Positions 56,431 through 63,908 of a stretch of DNA of 64,000 bases are shown piece by piece. Location of the stretch: assembly GCA_000597885.1 (NCBI GenBank), contig CP004371.1:5410001-5474000 (forward strand). Direction: 5' to 3'. This stretch comes from Flammeovirgaceae bacterium 311. Lineage in GTDB: Bacteria > Bacteroidota > Bacteroidia > Cytophagales > Cyclobacteriaceae. Made by a program: the position numbers and the translations under genes. Position 1 is the first letter of the stretch. Each line of letters begins with the position of its first letter. The notes below the pieces were generated by a model that was given only the letters and a program-made list of their open reading frames with translations, was not told where the DNA came from and searched no databases.

Positions 56431-56754
56431 CTATTCTTTTGGCTTGTACTGTTTCATGATGGCTTCCAGTTTATTAAACCTGTCGTCCCACATATTGCGG
56501 AAGGGTTCAATGAAGTCTGCTATTTCCTTTATCTTACCGGGATTTAAGTGATAGTAGATCTCTCTGCCGTTTTGCTCCTGTGCAAGCAGTTCGCACTCGG
56601 TGAGTATTTGCAGGTGTTTTGAAACAGTTGGTCTTGCGGTGTCAAAGTTCGAGGCTATTGCACCTGCTGTCATGGATTGTGAAGCAAGTAACAGCAGTAT
56701 CGCCCTTCTGGTAGGGTCTGCTATGGCTTGGAAAACATCTCGCCTTAAATTCAT
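56431..56754 (-). CDS. ArsR-family transcriptional repressor
   Basis: A 107-residue winged helix-turn-helix protein ([20 protein letters not shown], then [17 protein letters not shown]). It has no metal-binding CVC box, so it belongs to the SdpR-like non-metal group that responds through SRPBCC or membrane partners. It heads the three-gene unit and likely represses it. Confidence 0.92.
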   Translation of the reverse strand: MNLRRDVFQAIADPTRRAILLLLASQSMTAGAIASNFDTARPTVSKHLQILTECELLAQEQNGREIYYHLNPGKIKEIADFIEPFRNMWDDRFNKLEAIMKQYKPKE

Positions 56755-56758
56755 TATG

Positions 56759-56797
56759 TAGCTATTTGACTACAAATATATGTGTAGCCATTTAACT
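56759..56797 (-). promoter_or_regulatory. Promoter and direct-repeat operator of ArsR-SRPBCC-DoxX unit
   Basis: On the minus strand TATATTTG (56773-56780) fits the TAnnTTTG -7 box and would start transcription about 12 bases before the ArsR ATG. TAGCTATTTGACT (from 56759) and TAGCCATTTAACT (from 56785) flank it as near-identical direct repeats 26 bases apart, well placed for repressor binding. Confidence 0.6.
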
Positions 56798-56866
56798 TCG
56801 CATTTGTTTGCCTTCTTTTGTCATTTCGCCCTGAAAAAAATATACTCCGATTTGCCCTACCTGCCA

Positions 56867-56977
56867 GGTATAAGCTTAGTGCGGTGTTTCGGAGCAATTC
56901 ATAGTTCGCCTACCGCTGAGTTTATTAGAAGCAGAAAAGCTCGGTTTTAGTCGTTAAGCCGCATTGCACTTATACAG
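56867..56977. repeat. Imperfect inverted repeat after AAC(3)-like gene
   Basis: GTATAAGCTTAGTGCGG (56868-56884) pairs imperfectly with CCGCATTGCACTTATAC (56959-56975), bracketing about 75 bases. The right arm is followed by GTGTTAGGGG, close to the end of the acetyltransferase gene. The layout recalls recombination sites of gene cassettes but lacks a canonical GTTRRRY end. Confidence 0.45.
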
Positions 56978-56998
56978 TGTTAGGGGTTCGTTTTTTAC

Positions 56999-57472
56999 TT
57001 ATCTTCTATCAGTATCGTTTTCGTTTACTGAACTATAGTAAAAGTGAACCACCTGCTCTTCTTCTGTTGGTTTTGTTGAGCGATAAAAGTCAATAGCATA
57101 TTGGTCACCTTTGTCCGCCTGTACAAAAACTTCTTCAAAACCCTTTTGTCTGCAATGTTCGTTAGTGAAGTTTATCAATTTTTTGCCCACACCTTTCCTC
57201 TGGTACTCCTGCAAAACTGCAAGGTCGTATATGTATGCTAAAGGCTTTACAGAGTAATACTGGTCAAGCACATAAAATGTCAGTCCTGCAATAATTTTGT
57301 TTTCAGTCTTTGCGATAACGGCAAAAAAGTTCTCTTTATTCAATAGGTTTTGCAGGTGAGCCTGGCCGGGTCTTTCAAAACTCCCCATTTCAAAAACCTT
57401 CTCAAAAACTGAAATCAGTTCATTCAGTTCTTCAATGTTGTTGGGTTGTAATATTTGTATTTCAGTTTCCAA
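56999..57472 (-). CDS. AAC(3)-I-like aminoglycoside acetyltransferase
   Basis: A 157-residue GNAT protein. The order YIYDLAVLQEYQRKGVGKKL then FVQADKGDQYAIDFY and a final EEEQVVHF follows AAC(3)-I enzymes, which acetylate the 3-amino group of gentamicin-type aminoglycosides. It follows the Arr gene by 34 bases in the same direction. Its base composition is more AT-rich than most genes here, consistent with transfer. Activity is inferred from family resemblance. Confidence 0.8.
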   Translation of the reverse strand: METEIQILQPNNIEELNELISVFEKVFEMGSFERPGQAHLQNLLNKENFFAVIAKTENKIIAGLTFYVLDQYYSVKPLAYIYDLAVLQEYQRKGVGKKLINFTNEHCRQKGFEEVFVQADKGDQYAIDFYRSTKPTEEEQVVHFYYSSVNENDTDRR

Positions 57473-57506
57473 GCCAACTGTCAGTTTATAGCAATGTATT
57501 GTGGTG

Positions 57507-57935
57507 TTAGTCTTCTATCGCTTCAATACCCAGTTTCTTTAGTCGGTCAAGGTTTTCCTTCATAGCTTTGAGCTGTTCGGGTGAGTGCCCTTGCCATTCC
57601 GTAATCTCACCAATGACTCTAAACGGATACAGAGAACGGTATGACTTTGTTGGATTACCCGGAAATTTTTTGTCAGTTAAATTGGGGTCGTCCTCAATAG
57701 GGCCTGTTGGCTCTACGATATAAATTTTTCCACGTCCTTCGCCCAGGGCAAGTTCAGCCCCCCAGATAGCAGCATCCAAGGTGGCTGTCAGGTAGATGTA
57801 TTTCGCTTTGTTTCTTTGTCCATAGTTAGAATTAAAGCCGGGTTTAATCAAGTCGCCTATTTTCAGATTTGCCTTTGTCCCGTGATAGAACCTCTCTGGG
57901 TTCAGGCCGTTTGTCGTTTCTATTATTTGCTCCAT
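57507..57935 (-). CDS. arr: Rifampin ADP-ribosyltransferase (Arr)
   Basis: A 142-residue protein covering the whole Arr family: RFYHGTKANLKIGDLIKPG, then LDAAIWGAELALGEGRGKIY, EPTGPIEDDPNLTDKKFPGN and PTKSYRSLYPFRVIGEIT. Arr enzymes inactivate rifamycins by ADP-ribosylation of the 23-hydroxyl using NAD. Chromosomal copies also occur in environmental bacteria. Together with the AAC(3)-like gene it forms a small resistance pair. Confidence 0.92.
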   Translation of the reverse strand: MEQIIETTNGLNPERFYHGTKANLKIGDLIKPGFNSNYGQRNKAKYIYLTATLDAAIWGAELALGEGRGKIYIVEPTGPIEDDPNLTDKKFPGNPTKSYRSLYPFRVIGEITEWQGHSPEQLKAMKENLDRLKKLGIEAIED

Positions 57936-58121
57936 TCCCCTGTTGTTTTTTAAAAACGTCTCTTCTGTTTGCTCCTTAGTTACAATGACCGCTAACGAAC
58001 GTTAAATGAAGCAGGCGTCCAGTCACTGCTGTTTACAGAAAGTACGCAAATATTGCCTCCTGCACAAGCAATGGCTGAATGCTGGTGGGGCGATTACCTT
58101 TCTCTGTTGTTGGCATGTGTT

Positions 58122-58327
58122 CTATCTTTTTTGAAGGTTTGCTACTACCTTTTTTTTAAATTCATCTTCGGTCAATTTTAAATCCTCGTAAGAAAATAAT
58201 GTGAGAGGCCAGAGAGAATGTTCTAAGGCTAAATCAACAGCAAAGGAAATCTTACGCATACCTTCTGTAGAGGCACATAAGTAGCGATGGCGAACCTTCC
58301 TGTTTAGCTTATACTTTTTATCGACTA
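58122..58327 (-). pseudogene. 3' half of a secreted-protein gene split by IS630
   Basis: The minus strand reads 67 residues (VDKKYKLNRKVRHRYLCAS near the insertion, ending FKKKVVANLQKR and a stop at 58122-58124) with no start codon, running directly into the left end of the IS630 element. It continues in frame from the 5' half at 59532-59816 once the element and one TA copy are removed. Confidence 0.82.
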
Positions 58328-58397
58328 GTACTTCAGCATCTTAATTCATAGAACTAAAGATGCATTAAACTGTTGATTGTGATAAAGTTGCGGGAGC

Positions 58398-58865
58398 ATG
58401 AGCAGGGAAGTTACTTTATCGACATCAGAAAAGGAGTATTTACAGGGGATACTAAAGAAGGGCAGGCATTCTGTTCGGAAAGTAAAACGCGCCAGGATAC
58501 TTCTCCTTTTATCAAGAGGAATGAGTGCAGAAGAGATAGCTTCTAAAGCAGATGTAGTTTTATCAACGGTTTATAAGATCTGGAACAGATATTTAGAAGT
58601 GGGTAAGGATGCCAAAGAGGCTATTGAAGAAAAACCTCGTTCAGGTCAGCCGCCCAAGCTCACTTATGAGGTGAAGGCAAAGATTACCGCCCTTGCCTGC
58701 AGCGATCCTCCTGAGGGTAATGAATACTGGACTCTTCAGATGATTTGTGATAAAGTGGTAGAGTTGGGGTATGTTGAGAAGATTTCTACAGAGCCAGTGA
58801 GGAAGTATTTGAAAAAAAGCTCATCAAGCCCTGGCAAAAGAAGCAATGGGTTATCGGGCAAATAG
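58398..58865 (+). CDS. IS630 transposase, N-terminal frame (orfA)
   Basis: A 155-residue product with a GGGAG ribosome-binding site 3 bases before the ATG. It holds the helix-turn-helix region (RARILLLLSRGMSAEEIASK, KADVVLSTVYKIWNRY) and part of the linker. Its last 18 residues come from the wrong frame: the run of seven A at 58812-58818 marks where a -1 shift joins the downstream catalytic frame (KPWQKKQWVIGQIDEEYI). Confidence 0.9.
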   Translation: MSREVTLSTSEKEYLQGILKKGRHSVRKVKRARILLLLSRGMSAEEIASKADVVLSTVYKIWNRYLEVGKDAKEAIEEKPRSGQPPKLTYEVKAKITALACSDPPEGNEYWTLQMICDKVVELGYVEKISTEPVRKYLKKSSSSPGKRSNGLSGK

Positions 58866-58885
58866 ATGAAGAATATATTAGCAGG

Positions 58886-59518
58886 ATGGAAGCAGTGCTG
58901 GACACCTACCAAAGAGATGCTGAACCTGGAGAAGTAAGGCTATGCCTGGATGAGCGGCCATGCCAACTCCTGGAAGATGTAAGGGAGCCTCTGCCTATGA
59001 AAGAAGGCAGATCCCGCAAACAGGACAGTGAGTACAAAAGGAATGGCGTATGCAACATCTTCTTGGCCTATGACATGGATAAAGCAGAGCGCTACTGCCA
59101 AACCACAGTAAGAAGAACAAAGGCAGACTTTGCCCTTTTTCTTGATAGGCTCCTTACGGAGAAGTACCCTGATGCCAGCAAGGTCACAATCGTGCTGGAC
59201 AACCTTAACATCCATGGCTACGGCTCTTTCTTTGCTGCCCTACCCGAAAAAAGAGCTATGGAACTAAGGGAAAAAATCAGCTTCTGCTACACTCCTAAGC
59301 ATGGAAGCTGGCTCAACATGGCAGAAATTGAATTCTCCGCTCTGAGCCGCCAGTGCCTAAAGCAAAGAATAGGATCAATTAATAAAATGAAAAGAATAGT
59401 CGAAGCCTGGCAGCAACAGCGAAATCAGCGAAAAGTAAAAATATGCTGGAGCTTTACCTCCAACGATGCGCACCAAACCTTTAAGAAATTTTACCCTGAA
59501 GTGGAGTTCGAAAATTAA
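58886..59518 (+). CDS. IS630 transposase, catalytic frame (orfB)
   Basis: A 210-residue frame from its first ATG; by frameshift the product would begin in this frame at about 58817. The DDE residues lie in LCLDERP, VLDNLNIHGYG and NMAEIEF, the IS630 pattern. Translation probably depends on slippage at the A run, giving a fused transposase of about 373 residues. Confidence 0.9.
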   Translation: MEAVLDTYQRDAEPGEVRLCLDERPCQLLEDVREPLPMKEGRSRKQDSEYKRNGVCNIFLAYDMDKAERYCQTTVRRTKADFALFLDRLLTEKYPDASKVTIVLDNLNIHGYGSFFAALPEKRAMELREKISFCYTPKHGSWLNMAEIEFSALSRQCLKQRIGSINKMKRIVEAWQQQRNQRKVKICWSFTSNDAHQTFKKFYPEVEFEN

Positions 59519-59531
59519 AATGTTACAGTAC

Positions 59532-59816
59532 TAGCCTGACCTTATCTTTGAGCATATGAAAAGAAATTGAGTCATTGCTCTTATTATAGAATTCAATACT
59601 ATCAAGGGGAACTGTTACCTGCCTGAGTTCAGAGTATACTCCTGCATACCAGTGATTATAAAGTTCGTATCGTAGGTTCGTGCTATCTATTGAAATTGCT
59701 ATATCATAGTGTCCAGGAAAAAACTTAGTGCCTTTTCTTGAAGTATAGGTACTTTGTCCAAATGCGGCAATCTGGAGACAAGCAATTGATATGATAGTCA
59801 GCATTGTCTTTAGCAT
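59532..59816 (-). pseudogene. 5' half of a secreted-protein gene split by IS630
   Basis: Reads MLKTMLTIISIACLQIAAFG (signal peptide) and then about 70 residues to codon 95 (CTA at the TA insertion point); two extra codons and a stop come from the IS end. Joined to the 58122-58327 half it gives a 162-residue secreted protein with no recognised family. The disruption looks recent because both halves remain open. Confidence 0.85.
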
Positions 59817-59829
59817 CGGGTTATAATGA

Positions 59830-59906
59830 ATATCAACGGTGAGTTTATGAAGCGTAGCGATTGAGTGGGAGCTATAGTTTTATATAAATTGATAGCATTT
59901 CGTTTA
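59830..59906 (-). repeat. Possible third, diverged leader repeat
   Basis: Starts ATATCAACGG and ends GCTATAG...ATTTCGTTTATTAG, matching both ends of the leader repeats at 60419 and 62264 but shorter. It begins 14 bases upstream of the interrupted gene's start codon. Confidence 0.3.
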
Positions 59907-60392
59907 TTAGTTCTTAATGCTAAAAAGTTTTGACCATTTCGATTTATTACTCACAAAGAATACTCCGCCTATAAGCATTATTACTCCAAATGAGATTCCG
60001 ACCATTCCAAAAAAAGAACTTTTTGGTATCCTCGTTAAAACTTCTGCCACAAATGCAGAATACAAACCTATTACTGACCAATACATAAATGAAAAATGCA
60101 TATACCGCCATTTTCCAGCTGGTTTTTTAATCCATATTGGTATCATCCCTAATCCAATGGTTAAAAAAATCATGACAGTTGTATAATGAAATATTCCCCA
60201 TCCATTAAACAACCTATAAATCATAAATGCGGTCAGAATTAGTATCCCCATACTTGCTACATAAACATATCCAATTTGCCTGTGCTGTGTTGTTCCTTTT
60301 TTCATAATAAGAACTAATGTTCCTGTTACCAAAGCAACAATTGAGGAAATGAGGTGAATTAAACCATATGCGTCTCCGAATAAATATTCCAT
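59907..60392 (-). CDS. DUF2306-like membrane protein
   Basis: A 161-residue protein with four to five transmembrane helices and the GTTQHRQIGYVYVASM and GKWRYMHFSFMYW motifs of DUF2306, whose histidines may bind heme or metal. Function unknown. A ~118-bp repeat lies 27 bases upstream of its ATG. Confidence 0.85.
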   Translation of the reverse strand: MEYLFGDAYGLIHLISSIVALVTGTLVLIMKKGTTQHRQIGYVYVASMGILILTAFMIYRLFNGWGIFHYTTVMIFLTIGLGMIPIWIKKPAGKWRYMHFSFMYWSVIGLYSAFVAEVLTRIPKSSFFGMVGISFGVIMLIGGVFFVSNKSKWSKLFSIKN

Positions 60393-60418
60393 TTTTGTTT
60401 TTGATGAATGCCAACTTC

Positions 60419-60535
60419 ATATCAACAGTTTGGGTAGCAGTTATATGTATTAACAGCTACAGCCTCTGAGACCGCTACTATATTTGCTATAGTTATAGCC
60501 CTTAACATATTATTTGTTAGCTGGAAATCTAAACG
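60419..60535 (-). repeat. Leader repeat, copy 1
   Basis: An AT-rich ~117-bp element related to the one at 62264-62382 along its full length with one single-base gap. It contains AGCAGTTA-TATGTAT-TAACAGCT, a near-palindrome. It sits directly before the start codon of the DUF2306-like gene, so it would be in the mRNA leader or promoter. Confidence 0.75.
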
Positions 60536-60690
60536 TTATTTTCCAGGCATCCTCACCCAAATCCCCAGCAACTCCTCTCTGGCCAAACTCTTCAACGCAC
60601 CCGCATCAGCCTTCGCCGGATCACCGGGCAAAGCCGCATGGCTTTCCTGCAGGTGCATCGTTTTTTCTTTGATGGTGTCAGGATGGCTGG
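60536..60690 (-). pseudogene. Possible C-terminal remnant of an SDR-type gene
   Basis: The frame contains HPDTIKEKTMHLQESHAALP followed by GDPAKADAGALKSLAREE, which recalls the C-terminal part of short-chain dehydrogenases, then an unrelated end. No N-terminal domain is present. A 68-residue open frame covering it (ATG at 60742) starts inside the neighbouring remnant and is probably not a real gene. Confidence 0.35.
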
Positions 60691-60695
60691 GAGTA

Positions 60696-60893
60696 CTAAT
60701 TGCCAGGGTTCGGGATAGCGTCTGTACTATGCACCAGTCCACTAGTGGAGCTGAAATTGGTGTACAGCACTATGTACTTCTGGTTGTCTTCATTTTTACC
60801 TTTTTCTCCAGCTGTACACTAACTTCACCCGCCTTGCCAACGATCATAGAATGTGCACCATTGGGTATTACTATTGTCCGGACAGAGTTGAAC
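60696..60893 (-). pseudogene. Frameshifted gene remnant, unknown family
   Basis: On the minus strand one frame reads FNSVRTIVIPNGAHSMIVGK then AGEVSVQLEKK, and after a shift at an A run near 60803 another reads KNEDNQKYIVLYTNFSSTSG then LVHSTDAIPNPGN and a stop at 60696. Both parts look coding; a single lost A would explain the break. No start codon remains. Confidence 0.5.
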
Positions 60894-60943
60894 AAGATAA
60901 AAGCTCACAGGAGAGGGCGCTGCTATAAACAGCTGGCGGCCTA

Positions 60944-61555
60944 TTACTTTCTCTCTATTTTTACCCTGAACTCACCCCCTTTTACAGGCATCACCAGGCC
61001 GCTAGTGGTTTTGAGTTGTCCCTCAAAGGTACCTGTTATGATATCATCCTTTTTGCTGATGACCTCTATGGTTACATCATCGTCCCGCGTAGCGCCCTCG
61101 TAGTTGTAGCTGTCATCTGGTCCACTGATTATTACGTCTATTGGTGTAGCCATGTCCCTTATTTGCAGATAACCTCTCACAATATGGTCTGAGCTAAAGT
61201 AGCTGCTACTGTTAACCGTATAAGGTACTGGCATTTCATCTAATTTAACGCCGGAAATCTGTATATCCCATAAACGCCTATCAGTGCCGCTACGCTTGCC
61301 TCCTCTTAGCAAATGCAGCTGACCACCCTTCCAGTCATCCCTGTTTTCGTGAATACCAGGAATAATTTCGCCGGTGAATTCTGCATATATGTTTATTGGA
61401 TACTCAAAGTTGAGATACTCAGTGCCAAAATAGCCTCTTATATATCCATACCCTTCATAAGGCTCCTCCGCCTCTGGAGCATCTTTGCTGCAGGCAGAAA
61501 AAAATACTGCAAAAAGCAGGAGCAGGATCTTGGTGAATGGAATTTGCTTCATCAT
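60944..61555 (-). CDS. Lipoprotein, unknown function
   Basis: A 203-residue lipoprotein (lipobox FSAC at about Cys22) with a beta-rich mature part (YGYIRGYFGTEYLNFEYPIN, GGEFRVKIERK at the end) similar in style to small DUF6252-like envelope proteins of Bacteroidota. No function can be assigned. Confidence 0.8.
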   Translation of the reverse strand: MMKQIPFTKILLLLFAVFFSACSKDAPEAEEPYEGYGYIRGYFGTEYLNFEYPINIYAEFTGEIIPGIHENRDDWKGGQLHLLRGGKRSGTDRRLWDIQISGVKLDEMPVPYTVNSSSYFSSDHIVRGYLQIRDMATPIDVIISGPDDSYNYEGATRDDDVTIEVISKKDDIITGTFEGQLKTTSGLVMPVKGGEFRVKIERK

Positions 61556-61655
61556 TTCAATATAATCTTTTTGCAGTCATCTACCTAATCAGCTTTTAGC
61601 AGCTGTTGGGGCATCTGCTTTATTCTGTTATTATGCTGCGTTTTCATTATTTTTT

Positions 61656-62234
61656 TCAGTGCTTCACTGCACGCTTATATTTTGCTTCCTGTTGAGAACT
61701 TTCAAATCTGCCTGCTATGAGAAATGAGACCCACATGTTTATTCTCAAGTCTACTATTAGCAGATCATTTTCTAATCCGATTCGTTGTCTTTGTGCACGA
61801 AATCCAAATAATATAGGAACAAAGGGCACAATTATTAACTGCTTCCTTCTATAAAAATATCCGTCTTTATATTTCCCTTTGATTCTTTTAGTTTTTTGAA
61901 TTTCTGAGTCTTTAATAAGATTTAACGCGATCGTTTTCTTATTTACAGGCTGAACCTGCACAAAGAATCTAGATGCTGAGTCAGCATAGTTTTTCGTAGG
62001 AGATAGCTTAAATCTCTCAAAAAGAAGATTATGCTGGCTTTCATCCCCAACACTGATTGGCTTACTAAGGTAAACGACGTTTCCTAACTTATGAGGTATA
62101 CTTTCATAGACACCCGCCAAACTGAACATATTTGCTTCATCAACATAGTCTCTGTTTGATCGCTCTATTTCTTTGAAAGAAGTACAGCTCATTATCAGAA
62201 AACCTAAGACAAGAATATTCCAGTGATTTTTCAT
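61656..62234 (-). CDS. Lipoprotein, unknown function
   Basis: A 192-residue lipoprotein (IMSC lipobox at about Cys17). A basic central region (about 120-150, IKGKYKDGYFYRRKQL) precedes a hydrophobic strand stretch. A leader repeat begins 29 bases upstream of the ATG. No family recognised; composition is AT-rich compared with the left part of the window. Confidence 0.75.
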   Translation of the reverse strand: MKNHWNILVLGFLIMSCTSFKEIERSNRDYVDEANMFSLAGVYESIPHKLGNVVYLSKPISVGDESQHNLLFERFKLSPTKNYADSASRFFVQVQPVNKKTIALNLIKDSEIQKTKRIKGKYKDGYFYRRKQLIIVPFVPILFGFRAQRQRIGLENDLLIVDLRINMWVSFLIAGRFESSQQEAKYKRAVKH

Positions 62235-62263
62235 AATGAGCTTTGATGCAGCATAACTTCTTT

Positions 62264-62382
62264 ATATCAACAGCTCAGGTAGCTGTTATACAAATATTAC
62301 AGCTACTGCCGCTGAAACTGCTAGTATACTAGCTATAGATATATCCACTAACATACCATTTGTTAAATAGAAATCAAATTGT
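62264..62382 (-). repeat. Leader repeat, copy 2
   Basis: Related base by base to copy 1 (60419-60535). It contains AGCTGT...ACAGCT (62281-62304 region) and the perfect 14-bp palindrome GCTAGTATACTAGC. It precedes the lipoprotein gene at 61656-62234 at the same spacing as copy 1 precedes its gene. Confidence 0.75.
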
Positions 62383-62952
62383 TAGTACATTCTCTTGCAG
62401 GCTTGCATGAGAACCAAGTCTATTCCAGTGCCCGTTGTGATGGAGGTGAAATTGGGCTGCTTCCCATCGTGTTGCTGGAATAGGGGGAGTAGGAGGGGTG
62501 CTGCTATGATTTGTTTGCGGAAAGAGCTTACCCCACTGGTGATTCTGCTATAATTAAGATTTAGGTGGATAGAGTGGCAGAGGAATACTCAATATGTTTT
62601 AGCAGGCACAGACTGCTTTCTATCTGAAATTTGGAGATTGCCTTTGGAGGATTCCATTCCCGCTGGGGTGAGCTTTTAGCTCATACCAGGCTGCCACGCT
62701 TTCTACATGGGGAGCAGGTTCGTGTTCTATCATTTGTGCGCATTTCACTCCTTGCAACTGACTGTGCAATTCCATGATGGAAGCTATATAAAGAAACAGC
62801 ATGTTTGGGTAAATTAAGAGAAGTGGAGGATAAAAGTTCGCAGCAGCAGCAGGGGGTGACCGTCAGGTTTAATATTGGTGCAAAATTGTGCTTTGTCCCC
62901 TATTTACCCTGTTTTCATTTCGCAAAAACAGGAAAGTCTTGTTTGGATAATG
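62383..62952. other. Intergenic region, no gene seen
   Basis: About 570 bases. A 60-residue frame at 62620-62802 on the minus strand has no start signal or recognised motif and is not called as a gene. Confidence 0.45.
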
Positions 62953-63615
62953 TTAATCTTCCAGGCAGCTAATACTATCCTGCTGATGCCTGTGTTGTAC
63001 AAGCAGGCGATAGCTTTCCAGGACCGGATCCAGGGAAGGACAGTTTACCTCTTTGTTGGCCACCGTTTCTGCTTGAGGGTTATCGGCCGCTGCCGATCTT
63101 GTAGTATAGCTCTTTTCAAGGCACTTTACCGGCTGGTTGTCGATGATATAAAACCTTTTTTCTGTTGTCTTATCTTTTGTGGCCTGTGGATCCTGTGCCT
63201 GTGAATCAAAACTCCACGACATGCGGTTGAAATGGACAAAAAACAGGGTGCTGTCTTTTACAAAGTAATGATCCGTTGCGGAATGATGGCTGTATTCGTT
63301 GTAGGTGTGTCTGATCATGCGGAGCTGTCCGTTTTCTGAGTAATAGCGGACATTGCCACTTTTTTCGCCATTACAGTTGTACCCAAAGTAGGTAGAATCC
63401 ATCGAATTGCTTTCTATTTTGGAAACCACGGATGCATACGCTTCTCTGATGTCTTCAATGGTCTCAATAGCTGGGGATGTTGCAGCATAAGCAGGAGCAG
63501 ATTCTTCTGCGCCTGTCAGCTCTGTTGGGATGGATTCTTCAACAGCTGTGGTATTCGATTTTTCCCTGCATGAAAGCAGGCTACACAAGGCTACAAAATA
63601 AAACAACAACCTCAT
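62953..63615 (-). CDS. Lipoprotein, unknown function
   Basis: A 220-residue lipoprotein from the ATG at 63615 (MRLLFYFVALCSLLSCREK gives the signal; the longer frame adds six residues). A Thr/Ser/Glu/Ala-rich linker (about 20-55) precedes a globular region with YNCNGEKSGNVRYYSENGQL and two later cysteines. No family recognised. Confidence 0.78.
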   Translation of the reverse strand: MRLLFYFVALCSLLSCREKSNTTAVEESIPTELTGAEESAPAYAATSPAIETIEDIREAYASVVSKIESNSMDSTYFGYNCNGEKSGNVRYYSENGQLRMIRHTYNEYSHHSATDHYFVKDSTLFFVHFNRMSWSFDSQAQDPQATKDKTTEKRFYIIDNQPVKCLEKSYTTRSAAADNPQAETVANKEVNCPSLDPVLESYRLLVQHRHQQDSISCLED

Positions 63616-63779
63616 CTGGAACTGATTTGACAATGTATTAACCTTAAGTGATGGTGTTGGTTCAGAAAGGGGAGCAATTCTACCGCTGCTAACCTCTAAA
63701 GTTGTAGTAGCTAAAAATCACACCATCCGGGGCTTAAAGCTGGTATTTCTGTTAGGCAGCGTTGGCGGCTGGCATATTA

Positions 63780-63908
63780 TTAGGAAATCATTCCCGACAA
63801 TTCATTTTCAAGTTTGTCAAAGTTTTCCTCGTTCTTCCCGACTACAAAATGTCTTACTTTGTTACACGCATCGCCTGATCCAAAGATCAGCTTTGTTTTT
63901 TCATCCAT
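63780..63908 (-). CDS. Possible 42-residue protein or gene end
   Basis: A short frame beginning MDEKTKLIFGSGDACNK and ending FDKLENELSGMIS. In-frame sense codons continue about 40 bases upstream to a TGA, so it may be the 3' end of a larger broken gene reaching toward the window edge. No ribosome-binding site. Confidence 0.35.
   Translation of the reverse strand: MDEKTKLIFGSGDACNKVRHFVVGKNEENFDKLENELSGMIS

Larger units (their letters stand above)
58328..59531 (+). mobile_element. IS630-family insertion sequence
   Basis: About 1.2 kb with a DDE transposase in two frames. The ends are imperfect inverted repeats of about 22 bases: TAGTACTTCAGCATCTTAAT at the left and, read inward on the other strand, TAGTACTGTAACATTTTAAT at the right (17 of 22 match). 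TA dinucleotides at 58326-58327 and 59532-59533 are the target duplication typical of this family. It interrupts a minus-strand gene. Confidence 0.9.

Noticed and set aside
60536-60742. A 68-residue minus-strand frame as an intact gene
   Set aside because: Its first third overlaps, in another frame, the end of a neighbouring gene remnant; only the later part looks like decayed coding sequence.
62620-62802. A 60-residue minus-strand frame
   Set aside because: No family pattern, no ribosome-binding site and no partner; kept as empty intergenic space.
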